Assembly: GCA_023411645.1 (NCBI GenBank) | Contig: JAEYON010000006.1 | Coordinates: 17,727 to 81,726, forward strand | Length of the DNA: 64,000 bases | From: Bacillota bacterium | Lineage (GTDB): Bacteria > Bacillota > Clostridia > Acetivibrionales > DTU013 | Direction: 5' to 3' | In this document: positions 49,433 to 58,389 of the stretch, in pieces | How the letters are laid out: every line of letters begins with the position of its first letter | How positions within the stretch are numbered: the stretch's first letter is position 1 | Position numbers and translations under genes: made by a program | The notes under the pieces: model-generated | What the model was told of the DNA's origin: nothing | Database searches by the model: none | Seen by the model: only the letters and a program-made list of their open reading frames with translations

Positions 49433-50998
49433 TCAGAGCGTTCTCGGTATGATAATCTGCTCACCTGCCGCCAACCTGGAGGGGTCTTCAAAATCATTAT
49501 TATTGATCAACTCATCCACCGTAGTGTAATATTTTTTTGCCACTTTCCAAAGTGTATCATCCTGTTGAGCAAAGTAGATCGTCACACTTGGCTGTTGATC
49601 CTTTCTCTTATCATCCAAAGGTAGGTCGGAAGCCTTAACAATGGCCGGGATGGCGGTCTGCTTACTGATTCTGGTTTTCAAACCAATAACAAACCGAACT
49701 TCGACTTCTTTCGTTGATACTATACTATAACTGCAATGCTCGATGTCCATCTCCACATCCAGCCCCATTCCGGCTTTGGCCCCCTTTACGTCCAGCGTCT
49801 GCCGGAAGGGGAATTCACGCTCTGCACAGTATACGGGCTGTTCCTGATTGTCGGCCAGATAAAGAATGTTGGAGATTACTACCCCCTCAATAGCAATACG
49901 GTCATCAGCGACCTCACCGCCGGAGAGAGCCAGCTTTCCCATTACGTTGAACATCTCCGAGATGTCGGGCGCATTTTCATCTAAATCGACGGTTTCCTTA
50001 AGCGTAATCTGGACATTATTTTCAGATACAAGCTCTGCAAGCTGCACTTGTTCTTTCTCAATACTAACTCTGGAACGCGAACTGTATGCATCCTCAACAA
50101 GCTCTATCTCTTTCTTTTCAAAGCATTCGGCATATGCTTTCAACGTTGCTTCACACTTCAAGCGGCGAAGTTCTCCATCCGCGTCTTCATCCGCCTCGCA
50201 AGCCAGCTCTCCCAGCTCAAACTCGATGTCGCAGAAAGATTCCTCCCTTACTCCTGGAAGGTCAATATATTGAGTAAAAGGGATCTCATGCTCCATAAAC
50301 TGGATTGTGCGGACTTCATCATCACCGATATACAGTGTTGTAATACTCAGCTCACCCCCGGCTGCGATCCTGTCTTCTGACAGTTTAATCTCCTTTGAGG
50401 TGATTTTAACATCGTTTCGCAGGATTTCCAATATGGCTGGTTTACCTGCAGGTACCTCGAGCATCTCCCCAATGGGGTAGTTAACCTCATTATTACCGAT
50501 ATAGGAGTTAACGCTGGCAGTTTTCTTCAGCACCTGGATACCCTCCAGCCCCTCAAAATCACGTGTTATAAGCTGCTCCGCCTGATTTGTCGTCTTTCCA
50601 TACAGGCTCAGGATTGCTTTTACATTAACCTTTCTGCTGTTGAGAATATCATATTCTAAATGCTCAATGCCGCACTTCACCCTGCACTGCATCCCCTGCC
50701 GTGTATCAGGTATATCCATTGAGTATTGGAAGCCTGATGTCGTGTTAATACTCTTTATTGGATGTTCCAGATCATCAGAGATATACAGGATCTTGTAGCG
50801 TACAGTGCCATTGATCAGTATCTTCTCTGAAGCAGCTTCTGCCCTGTTAATCCAAGCATCTCCATCGAGCAGTAATATACGGGCAATATCCGGTTTTACA
50901 TCCGGTACGATGATATCGCTTTCAACAATAGTTTGGGTCGTATCCTCGCCTATGATCTGATTAAGCCTGACGGCCTCCCTGACTAATTCCAGAGACAT
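49433..50998 (-). CDS. sipL: SipL-like spore coat morphogenetic protein: DUF3794 repeats plus C-terminal LysM
   Basis: The 521-residue protein contains three DUF3794/SPOCS-type repeats, at about 30-130, 180-300 and 340-440. Each has the pattern 'G.v...ilYi.dd...i........f...'. A C-terminal LysM (about 470-521: DTLWKVAKKYYTTVDELINNN, ending GEQIIIP) follows. This layout matches SipL of Clostridioides difficile, which binds SpoIVA and attaches the coat to the forespore and is the counterpart of SpoVID. The neighbourhood yabG-veg-sipL supports it. The ATG at 50998 has AGGGGAGG upstream. No signal peptide is present, so it works in the mother-cell cytoplasm. Confidence 0.88.
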   Translation of the reverse strand: MSLELVREAVRLNQIIGEDTTQTIVESDIIVPDVKPDIARILLLDGDAWINRAEAASEKILINGTVRYKILYISDDLEHPIKSINTTSGFQYSMDIPDTRQGMQCRVKCGIEHLEYDILNSRKVNVKAILSLYGKTTNQAEQLITRDFEGLEGIQVLKKTASVNSYIGNNEVNYPIGEMLEVPAGKPAILEILRNDVKITSKEIKLSEDRIAAGGELSITTLYIGDDEVRTIQFMEHEIPFTQYIDLPGVREESFCDIEFELGELACEADEDADGELRRLKCEATLKAYAECFEKKEIELVEDAYSSRSRVSIEKEQVQLAELVSENNVQITLKETVDLDENAPDISEMFNVMGKLALSGGEVADDRIAIEGVVISNILYLADNQEQPVYCAEREFPFRQTLDVKGAKAGMGLDVEMDIEHCSYSIVSTKEVEVRFVIGLKTRISKQTAIPAIVKASDLPLDDKRKDQQPSVTIYFAQQDDTLWKVAKKYYTTVDELINNNDFEDPSRLAAGEQIIIPRTL

Positions 50999-51188
50999 AA
51001 AAATCCTCCCCTCGCACCTGAATGGCGCAAAACATCCTACTTTGAATGTTTTAAATGCAAATTCGCGCCTGACGGCGCTAAACATTCTCTCTAAATGTAT
51101 ATTGGGAAGACCTGTGAATTATAACGACCTAATTCAAAATAAATTTTTTTGTTTGTAAAAAAAATTTATAACATCAGCGGAGTTTCAT

Positions 51189-51258
51189 CGAGGCCCACTT
51201 ATAGAAGCGGGCCTCGTTATTACAGAAAAACAACCCGATCATTTGATCGGGTTGTTTT
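51189..51258 (-). terminator. Tandem terminators of veg
   Basis: The first hairpin after veg has arms AAAACAACCCGATC (51227-51240) and GATCGGGTTGTTTT (51245-51258) with a four-base loop and a TTTTTCTG tail on the minus strand. A second one, CGAGGCCC/GGGCCTCG (51189-51216), follows. Confidence 0.85.
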
Positions 51259-51293
51259 AAGGCTCTTTATTAAGATTTATCCTTATCATCGTG

Positions 51294-51560
51294 TCAGCTG
51301 ACGCGTATTTTCTTGTCGTCCTTGCAAATTACAAGCTCAACTGCTTTGGTTAGTATGTCAGTGTAACTGTAAGAAACTCGCCTGGTTGTCTCGTATTCGT
51401 TTTCAAACTTGATGATGAAGATGCTCGGATATGAGTTTTCAATTACTCCCTCTTTTATAAATGCCTTTTTTCTTCCCTTATTGGCTTTTAACTGAACTTT
51501 CTCGCCAATACAGGTCTCAATATTTCTTTTTATTTGAAACAGGTCACTCTTATCTGCCAT
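51294..51560 (-). CDS. veg: Veg protein
   Basis: The 88-residue product is clearly Veg: LFQIKRNIETCIGEKVQLKANKGRKKAFIKEGVIE followed by YPSIFIIKFENEYETTRRVSYSYTDILTKAVEL. It has an Sm-like beta-barrel pattern. In Bacillus subtilis Veg is abundant and affects biofilm matrix genes and germination, but its mechanism is unresolved. It lies between yabG and the sipL-like gene as expected. ATG with GAGGTG upstream. Two strong terminators follow, so it is transcribed separately from the sipL-like gene. Confidence 0.95.
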   Translation of the reverse strand: MADKSDLFQIKRNIETCIGEKVQLKANKGRKKAFIKEGVIENSYPSIFIIKFENEYETTRRVSYSYTDILTKAVELVICKDDKKIRVS

Positions 51561-51709
51561 TGAATCACCTCATCTTCTGTTTTAGGTATTATATCATAAA
51601 TAGTACAGCTTGTCAAAAAAATTATATATTATAACAAGGGAAATTTAATTATGTCAAGTGTTTTTTGAAAATTTCGTTAATTTCCAGTTAAAGGTTCGCA
51701 AATAAGCGG

Positions 51710-52612
51710 TTAATGGTATGGCTCTCTGGGATATCCTTCACGGTATTTTCCCCTTGTTTGTATTCCTCCTATTCCAGTCTTACCTGTTATTGTATTTCCG
51801 ATAACATCCTCCGCGTCAAGAACTTTATCTATACTCGTAAAAGCCACCTTCTGGCATACCCTGACGGGATCCAGCGCATGGATCAGATCTCTAAAGGGAG
51901 CGCTTGCGAAGTTGGCTCCCGCATTTATAATCTCCTGGTATAAAGATTGACAGGCTCCCGCGAAGATAACAAGCCCGTCCATATCACTGTTGAACCTTCT
52001 TGCTTCCCTGACCGCATCAATAAAGTATTTTGAATTTCTATACGAAGCTACGTTTGTATAGCTGTCGTCCCCTTTTATAAATCCGTCATGGCCTGTTAAA
52101 ACAAGTATGTCAGGCCTGTGTTCCTTCAATAAAGCTGCAACATTCCTTGCCTGATCTTTTTCAGGAACAAAACGCCCGACAACATTAATCGCCAATTTTC
52201 TGTATTCACCAAGACAGCTGTCCAGATAATCCTTATCTCCGTCTATATGGAGTACTGTACCGGGTCTTTTTATGATATCCGTTTCTTCATTAGTGGTATC
52301 TCTAAAAAAAGCTTTTTTTCGATATCCTCTGTATCGCGGCATGTAAAAGTCAGCTGTATATTTCGCCATATTCGCTTCACCGGCACTTCGACTCTCAACC
52401 AATCTACAGCAATTATCCCTGTATTCTCTCACCTTGCTGTCCGGCTGAACCTCGAGATCAGTCTCAGGTGCATCCGCCTCTATTCTGTAGCTGATTCCCT
52501 TTAATGTAATGATCTTTTCTCCGCCGACTTCTCTGATGTCTGCAACCTTGAAAAAGATATCATAGCCATATGATTTTCTGGCAACGATATCTCCGATCTT
52601 CAATTCACTCAT
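51710..52612 (-). CDS. yabG: Sporulation-specific protease YabG, paralogue 2 (syntenic copy)
   Basis: The 300-residue product has the N-module GDIVARKSYGYDIFFKVADI, a linker, then the core with TVLHIDGD, LTGHDGF (His-Asp), YRNSKYFIDA and FAGACQS (Cys), ending GIGGIQTRGKYR. Length and order match YabG of Bacillus and Clostridioides, which processes coat and cortex proteins late in sporulation. The location next to veg marks it as the orthologous copy; the shorter gene at 2106-2924 is the extra one. The start at 52612 has GGTGAG upstream. The leader has a CATA-type element (52671-52684) and a perfect palindrome (52643-52665). Confidence 0.95.
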   Translation of the reverse strand: MSELKIGDIVARKSYGYDIFFKVADIREVGGEKIITLKGISYRIEADAPETDLEVQPDSKVREYRDNCCRLVESRSAGEANMAKYTADFYMPRYRGYRKKAFFRDTTNEETDIIKRPGTVLHIDGDKDYLDSCLGEYRKLAINVVGRFVPEKDQARNVAALLKEHRPDILVLTGHDGFIKGDDSYTNVASYRNSKYFIDAVREARRFNSDMDGLVIFAGACQSLYQEIINAGANFASAPFRDLIHALDPVRVCQKVAFTSIDKVLDAEDVIGNTITGKTGIGGIQTRGKYREGYPREPYH

Positions 52613-52642
52613 TAACTCACCACCATCATCGTTCCGGCTTTC

Positions 52643-52665
52643 TACTGATCTCTATACGATCAGTA
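52643..52665. repeat. Perfect 8-bp palindromic hairpin in the yabG leader
   Basis: TACTGATC (52643-52650) and GATCAGTA (52658-52665) enclose seven bases. It lies between the candidate promoter and the yabG start, where it could be an operator or a 5' RNA hairpin. Confidence 0.5.
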
Positions 52666-52670
52666 ACTCC

Positions 52671-52684
52671 TATAACATAATATG
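52671..52684 (-). promoter_or_regulatory. Candidate late-sporulation -10 element upstream of second yabG
   Basis: On the minus strand the sequence reads CATATTATGTTATA, 58 bases before the start. An AC dinucleotide lies 17 bases upstream of it, similar to the AC-N17-CATA pattern of SigK promoters, although the last two consensus positions differ. It is shared with the other yabG (2064-2077). Confidence 0.4.
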
Positions 52685-52721
52685 TAAACCTGGAAAGATG
52701 TGTCCCTTGAAATGGCGTAAA

Positions 52722-53711
52722 TCAGAGGAAAGATGACTGATATCTTTTAATAAATTTTTCAAATGGGTCTATCTCATCAATTACTTCCTGAAGCCTCAAG
52801 ATAAAACTTCGTTCCGACCAGCTTCGTCTGCTGTTGTAATAGCGATTGACCACCCTCCAGAATTTCTGCGGGAATTGCAGAATGATCCCCATTACGGACA
52901 ATTCCTCGCCGCTGAGCTGCTCGACCGAATTATAGCATTGCAGGATCAGTTCCGTCTTTGATATATCCCAATCACATTTGCGCATCTTACGCCTGATGAA
53001 GTTCGCGATATCATAAATACGAAGCTCATAACAGCAGTAATCAAAATTAATGACATGCTCTTTTTCTCCCTCCATAATAATGTTATGGTGGGTATAATCA
53101 TGGTGGCAAAAAAGCTTTTCCTCCCTGGCCCTGTCGACCAGAGCCGCATAGCTAGAGGAAGCAAGCTGCTCCACTGTCCTTGCTCCAGTTTCAATAAAAT
53201 AATCCGAGTATTGGACAAATATTTCGTCAAATCGGGTTTTCCCTTTTCTGGCTTGTTTCCTCATCTTCCTGATATCATCAAGCCGTTTCTCGAAATAAAT
53301 CGGCATTTTACCAAGCTCGTCTTGAATTTTGCAACCTTCCGGCGCCTGATAGCCGCGAGAAGCCATATGCATTTGCGCCAATAGTGTTGCAGCTCTTTTG
53401 ATGTCATTGTCATTGTCAAAACTACTTTCTCGCCCATCTATATAATCAACCAATGTATAACAGGAATTATTAAAGTTGAAATACGGCTCACCTGACAGCG
53501 TACATAAGTATTTGTCCACTCTGGTAAAATCCTTTTGCACCAGATGCTCCTTTGCCCCATGGACAAATTTTATTCTTTCCTCAGAAAAAGGTATCCTTCT
53601 TAGCACCTTGCGTCCGCCTGACGTAACAGCCATGGACATATCTTTGTATGGAAACAGATTTCTGACTTCCAGGCCGTAATTGACCGCAATTTCTCTTTCC
53701 ATTCCCTGCAT
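52722..53711 (-). CDS. CotS-family spore coat protein (aminoglycoside phosphotransferase fold)
   Basis: The 329-residue product has the APH/CotS kinase-like fold: an N-terminal lobe (NYGLEVRNLFPYKDMSMAVTSGGRKVLRR), the Brenner-type catalytic loop CHHDYTHHNII, and the metal-binding INFDYCCYELRIYD. These match CotS, CotI and YutH-type coat proteins, deposited in the inner coat; some members phosphorylate other coat proteins. The catalytic His-Asp and Asp appear present, so kinase activity is possible. The ATG at 53711 follows GGAGG. It lies upstream of yabG on the same strand. Confidence 0.85.
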   Translation of the reverse strand: MQGMEREIAVNYGLEVRNLFPYKDMSMAVTSGGRKVLRRIPFSEERIKFVHGAKEHLVQKDFTRVDKYLCTLSGEPYFNFNNSCYTLVDYIDGRESSFDNDNDIKRAATLLAQMHMASRGYQAPEGCKIQDELGKMPIYFEKRLDDIRKMRKQARKGKTRFDEIFVQYSDYFIETGARTVEQLASSSYAALVDRAREEKLFCHHDYTHHNIIMEGEKEHVINFDYCCYELRIYDIANFIRRKMRKCDWDISKTELILQCYNSVEQLSGEELSVMGIILQFPQKFWRVVNRYYNSRRSWSERSFILRLQEVIDEIDPFEKFIKRYQSSFL

Positions 53712-53848
53712 GGCATACCTCCGGCTATTTCTCAGATGCGAAACAGTAAAGTATATGCCGGTTATGACCATGGTAGAAGTAAATCAGTAAGTGATTTAAA
53801 CTGTGCAATAGAACAGGTCTGATTGCTTATCAAGTAAGGCTCGTTACA

Positions 53849-53885
53849 TGAAAAGAGGACGGTTCTCCTTGTCAGAAAACCGTCC
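53849..53885 (-). terminator. Rho-independent terminator of nifJ
   Basis: GGACGGTT (53857-53864) and AACCGTCC (53878-53885) pair perfectly. The minus strand continues TCTTTTCATG. It lies 25 bases after the stop. Confidence 0.75.
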
Positions 53886-53909
53886 CCCTGTGTAAAACTC
53901 TATAGTTAT

Positions 53910-56900
53910 TTAGCCCTGAGCCATCTTCCTGTAAATCTCGTAGCGTTCCTTTGCACTCTTTTCTGCTTCTTCGAACAGAGTCTCTGCTCTGCCAGGGAAT
54001 GTCCTTGTCAGTGAGGAATACCTTACCTCGTTCATGATGAAGTCCTTATAAGAGGCACTTGGCTCCTTCGAGTCCAGAATGAACGGGTTCTTGCCTTCCT
54101 CCTTCAGAAGCGGATTGTATCTGTACAGGTGCCAATAGCCGGCTTCAACCGCATATTTTTCCTGAAGCTGTGATTTTCCCATACCCATTTTGATTCCATG
54201 GTTGATACATGGTGAATAAGCAATAACAAGTGATGGTCCGGGATACTTCTCAGCTTCGATCAATGCCTTGATCAACTGATTCTGATTTGCTCCCATGGCG
54301 ACCTGTGCAACGTACACATATCCGTAGGAAATTGCAATCATGCCAAGGTCCTTTTTCTTAACGGTCTTGCCAGACGCAGCAAACTGTGCAACTGCCCCTG
54401 TAGGTGTAGCCTTCGATGACTGTCCGCCGGTATTTGAATATACTTCTGTGTCAAACACAAGCACATTTACATCTTCGTTCGACGCAAGAACATGATCAAG
54501 TCCACCGAAGCCTATGTCATAAGCCCATCCGTCTCCGCCAAAAATCCACTGCGATTTTTTCACAAGGAATTCACTATTATCGAGAATCTCTTCAAAAATC
54601 GCTTTCGTTTCAGCATCTACGGCATTCTTGGCAATGCAGCTCTTAAGCTCAGCTTTGATCAGAGCAGTTGCCTTCTTTGAACCTTCGGCATCGTTCATGC
54701 TTTCAATCCAGCTTGTAATAGCAGCCTTAGCACCCTCAGGCAAATTCTTTTCCAATGCTTTTCTGCAGCTATTTTCCAGTCCTTTTCTGATCTGGCCAAC
54801 TCCGAGATACATACCATATCCGAACTCAGCGTTGTCCTCAAACAAGGAGTTTGCCCAGGACGGTCCGCATCCATTTTTGTTTGCACAATATGGCATGGAC
54901 GGCGCGCTGCCTCCCCAAATTGAAGAACAGCCTGTTGCATTAGCAATCATCATCCTGTCACCAAACAACTGCGTGATCAGTTTTGAATAAGGAGTTTCGC
55001 CACAGCCGGCACATGCGCCAGAGAATTCAAACAGTGGCTCCTCAAACTGGCTGCCCTTAACAGATGTAGAGCCGAGGGGATTCTTGGGCTTGATCGTCAT
55101 GGCATAATCCCAGTTCTTATTTTCCGCCAATTGAGTCTCAATCGGCTTCATGATCAACGCCTTTTCCTTGGAAGGACATACATTTGCACAACTGCCGCAG
55201 CCTGCGCAGTCGAGTACAGATACCTGGATCCTGAAGTTTAGATCCTCAAAACCCTTTCCGATAGCCTGCTTCGAAGCAAAGCTTTCCGGTGCGTTTGCAA
55301 CCTCCTCCTTATCCAGAAGGAACGGTCTGACAACACCATGCGGGCAAACATAAGAGCACTGGTTACACTGGATGCAATTATCAATCTGCCATTCGGGAAC
55401 GTCAACCGCGATTCCTCTCTTTTCATATCTGGAGGTACCTGCCGGGAACGTGCCGTCTTCCATGCCAACAAATGTGCTGACAGGAAGCTTATCTCCAAGC
55501 TGGTTATTCATCGGGATAAGAACCTTGCTGATAAATTCGGGGATATCCTTTGTTTCAGTCCTGACATCTTCAGCATTAGCCCAAGCAGCAGGAACATCAA
55601 TCTTTCTCAATGCTTCAATACCTTTGTCAACCGCAAGGTAATTCATGTTTACGATCTTGTCGCCCTTGCTCCCGTAGGTCTTCAGAATAGCATCCTTCAT
55701 ATACTTGACAGCATCGTCAAGAGGTATAATGTTGGCAAGCTTGAAGAAGGCTGACTGCATAATCATGTTGATCCTGCTTCCAAGGCCGATTTCCTTGCCT
55801 ATGGATACAGCATCCAGGGTATAAAATTGAATATTGTTTTTTGCAATATATTTCTTAACGGCTGCAGGAAGCTTCTCTTCCAGTTCCTCCAATGTCCAGC
55901 CGCAATTAAGCAGGAAGGTTCCGTTATTTTTCAGATCCTGAACCATTTCAAATTTATCAATATAGGACGGGTTATGACATGCGACAAAGTCCGCCTTGTT
56001 GATCAGATAGGTCGAATGGATCGGCTTTCTGCCAAATCTCAGATGCGAGATTGTTACACCGCCAGACTTCTTTGAGTCATATGCAAAATATGCCTGGGCA
56101 AACATATCAGTATGATCGCCTATGATCTTGATAGAGTTCTTGTTAGCGCCAACCGTACCATCTGAGCCGAACCCCCAGAATTTACAGCTGATCGTCCCCT
56201 CAGGAGTTGTATTGATTTCTTCACCCAAATCAAGGGAAAGATTTGTAACATCGTCAACAATACCTATGGTAAAGTGGTTCTTCGGGACGTCTTGATTCAG
56301 ATTGTTGTAAACAGCGACGATTTGTGCAGGCGTCGTATCTTTAGAACCAAGTCCATAACGGCCTGCAATGATTACAGGCATTTTCCCATTCTCATAAAGT
56401 GCAGTGCAGACGTCCTGATACAACGGTTCTCCAAGAGCTCCCGGTTCCTTCGTCCTGTCGAGAACAGCAATCTTCTTTACTGAATCCGGAATAGCCTTCA
56501 GGAAATGTTTTGCTGAGAAGGGCCTGTACAGGCGAACCTTGATTAAGCCGACTTTTTCACCTTTAGACATTAGATAGTCGATCGTCTCATCGATCGTTTC
56601 ACATACAGACCCCATAGCAACGATAACTCTATCTGCATCCGGCGCTCCATAATAGTTGAACAGACCGTAATTTTTTCCAGTAAGCTCATTGATCTTATTG
56701 ATGTATTCCTCAACGATTTCCGGCAATGCATCATAATATCCATTGCAAGCCTCGCGTGCCTGGAAGAAAACATCAGGATTCTGTGCGGTTCCCCTGACAG
56801 TTGGGCGTTCCGGGTTCAATGCTCTTTTTCTGAACGCTCTGATGGCATCATAATCAACCAGCTTTGCAAGCTCATCATATTCAAGTGTCTCTATCTTTTG

Positions 56901-57440
56901 CAGTTCATGGGATGTTCTGAAACCATCAAAGAAATTGATGAACGGAACTCTTCCTTTAATAGCGCTCAGATGCGCGACTGCAGCCAGATCCATAACCTCC
57001 TGGACGCTGTTCTGTGCTAAAAGCGCAGCACCAGTTTGACGACAGGCCATTACGTCAGAATGATCTCCGAATATTGACAATGCATGGCTGGCAACCGCCC
57101 TTGCACTTACGTGAAATACGCCCGGAAGAAGTTCTCCAGCAATTTTGTACAGATTTGGTATCATCAGCAGCAAGCCCTGAGATGCTGTAAATGTGGTGGT
57201 CAGTGCGCCTGCTGTAAGAGAACCGTGTACTGTTCCCGCGGCGCCTGCCTCAGATTGCATTTCTACTACTCTTACCTCCTGGCCGAAAATATTCTTTCTG
57301 CCATTAGCCGACCATTCATCTACACATTCTGCCATGACAGATGAAGGTGTGATTGGATAAATACCCGCAACGTCGGTAAAAGCATATGCTATATGAGCCG
57401 CAGCGGTATTACCATCCATGGTTTTCATGTTTCTTCCCAT
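53910..57440 (-). CDS. nifJ: Pyruvate:ferredoxin (flavodoxin) oxidoreductase, single chain
   Basis: The 1176-residue enzyme oxidises pyruvate with CoA to acetyl-CoA and CO2, reducing ferredoxin, the central catabolic step of anaerobes. Domain order is complete: N-terminal gamma/alpha domain (TMDGNTAAAHIAYAFTDVAGIYPITPSSVMAE), CoA-binding and EKR regions, two 4Fe-4S clusters near residues 690 and 750 (CIQCNQCSYVCP; CAGCGSCANVCP), proximal-cluster cysteines (CAGCGETPY), and the TPP site GDGWAYDIGFGG...NTGGQ. Length matches the homodimeric type. ATG with AGGGGAG nine bases upstream. It is monocistronic, with a terminator. Confidence 0.97.
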   Translation of the reverse strand: MGRNMKTMDGNTAAAHIAYAFTDVAGIYPITPSSVMAECVDEWSANGRKNIFGQEVRVVEMQSEAGAAGTVHGSLTAGALTTTFTASQGLLLMIPNLYKIAGELLPGVFHVSARAVASHALSIFGDHSDVMACRQTGAALLAQNSVQEVMDLAAVAHLSAIKGRVPFINFFDGFRTSHELQKIETLEYDELAKLVDYDAIRAFRKRALNPERPTVRGTAQNPDVFFQAREACNGYYDALPEIVEEYINKINELTGKNYGLFNYYGAPDADRVIVAMGSVCETIDETIDYLMSKGEKVGLIKVRLYRPFSAKHFLKAIPDSVKKIAVLDRTKEPGALGEPLYQDVCTALYENGKMPVIIAGRYGLGSKDTTPAQIVAVYNNLNQDVPKNHFTIGIVDDVTNLSLDLGEEINTTPEGTISCKFWGFGSDGTVGANKNSIKIIGDHTDMFAQAYFAYDSKKSGGVTISHLRFGRKPIHSTYLINKADFVACHNPSYIDKFEMVQDLKNNGTFLLNCGWTLEELEEKLPAAVKKYIAKNNIQFYTLDAVSIGKEIGLGSRINMIMQSAFFKLANIIPLDDAVKYMKDAILKTYGSKGDKIVNMNYLAVDKGIEALRKIDVPAAWANAEDVRTETKDIPEFISKVLIPMNNQLGDKLPVSTFVGMEDGTFPAGTSRYEKRGIAVDVPEWQIDNCIQCNQCSYVCPHGVVRPFLLDKEEVANAPESFASKQAIGKGFEDLNFRIQVSVLDCAGCGSCANVCPSKEKALIMKPIETQLAENKNWDYAMTIKPKNPLGSTSVKGSQFEEPLFEFSGACAGCGETPYSKLITQLFGDRMMIANATGCSSIWGGSAPSMPYCANKNGCGPSWANSLFEDNAEFGYGMYLGVGQIRKGLENSCRKALEKNLPEGAKAAITSWIESMNDAEGSKKATALIKAELKSCIAKNAVDAETKAIFEEILDNSEFLVKKSQWIFGGDGWAYDIGFGGLDHVLASNEDVNVLVFDTEVYSNTGGQSSKATPTGAVAQFAASGKTVKKKDLGMIAISYGYVYVAQVAMGANQNQLIKALIEAEKYPGPSLVIAYSPCINHGIKMGMGKSQLQEKYAVEAGYWHLYRYNPLLKEEGKNPFILDSKEPSASYKDFIMNEVRYSSLTRTFPGRAETLFEEAEKSAKERYEIYRKMAQG

Positions 57441-57682
57441 CTTATTTATCTCCCCTTTACTGTTTCCCCTTCAATTTTTAATGCAGCTTGTTTTTCTTTC
57501 TGAAATATCTATGATGCAGAAAAAGATTTGCAGCATGAGCATATATCCGGGGTTCAATATGCTTTCAGGCTCAAAAAGTATTTTGTATACAAAAAAGCCT
57601 TGATTTGATTATATTTTAACATTATTAGAGTGTTTTGTGAAGCTCATCATATAGAAAAATATTCTTATAATTAAAAAAATAC

Positions 57683-57958
57683 TCAGCTGATCCCGAATAT
57701 CAATTTAAGGAGAACAAGCAGAATGAAGCCAGGTACGCCAAGCGTCCCGACAATGAAAGCTGTATAAATATTTAATGCGATATGAAATCCAAAAAGGCCG
57801 CCAATCCAGTTAACCAACAGTATGGCAGCCGCTCCGAGCAATGCGTTTACAACCAGCTTCAACACCACCTTGAGCGGCGCCAAAAGCAGTCTTCCGAGTA
57901 TAAGCAACAATATAATGCCTACCGCATAGGCTACGATTACGCCAAAATCTATCGCCAT
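57683..57958 (-). CDS. bofA: Pro-sigmaK processing inhibitor BofA
   Basis: The 91-residue protein has two hydrophobic segments (VIVAYAVGIILLLILGRLLLAPLK and ALLGAAAILLVNWIGG). The conserved closing region is NIYTAFIVGTLGVPGFILLVLLKLIF. In Bacillus, BofA sits in the outer forespore membrane with SpoIVFA and holds the SpoIVFB protease inactive until pro-SigK cleavage. Its presence, with SpoIIID and YabG, suggests a regulated SigK stage. It follows yaaL by 69 bases, as in the Bacillus recR-yaaL-bofA order; recR is not in this window. Confidence 0.92.
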   Translation of the reverse strand: MAIDFGVIVAYAVGIILLLILGRLLLAPLKVVLKLVVNALLGAAAILLVNWIGGLFGFHIALNIYTAFIVGTLGVPGFILLVLLKLIFGIS

Positions 57959-58027
57959 ATCTTCACACCATAAACATAATGTACATAGTATTTATACTTG
58001 TACCATCAGACAAATATGACTCTACTT

Positions 58028-58330
58028 TCAAATGTAGCGGGAAAGGCCCTTTTCCTTGGCGAGTCTGACAAAATATGCATATCTTGATTCACAAGCCTTA
58101 AGCTTGTACGTACAATAGTCGACCAGCATTTCCTCATGTACATGATCAAAGTTGGAGTTAGCCTCAATCCATTCGTCTTGCGCATGTTGCACGGCATTCA
58201 GAATCTCCTGTTCTTCCTCTGTTAACTCTGCACGGACGGGAACTCCTGGCAGCAGCTTCTTCCAAGATCTTTTTGTCCTGAGCGTGCTGCTTTCTCTCTG
58301 ATGTTTATATTCTGCAACTTCACTTTTCAT
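58028..58330 (-). CDS. yaaL: YaaL family protein (DUF2508)
   Basis: The 100-residue product is acidic and helical, with the DUF2508 pattern LTEEEQEILNAVQHAQDEWIEANSNFDHV and a C-terminal LVDYCTYKLKACESRYAYFVRLAKEKGL. Function is unknown; the gene is regularly next to bofA in Firmicutes. The ATG at 58330 follows AAGG by eight bases; a GTG nine bases earlier is less likely. It is co-directional with bofA. Confidence 0.88.
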   Translation of the reverse strand: MKSEVAEYKHQRESSTLRTKRSWKKLLPGVPVRAELTEEEQEILNAVQHAQDEWIEANSNFDHVHEEMLVDYCTYKLKACESRYAYFVRLAKEKGLSRYI

Positions 58331-58389
58331 TCTTCGCACCTTCTTATAGAATTTACCAATTTACTATAAGTATAGGCACAAAAAACCAG

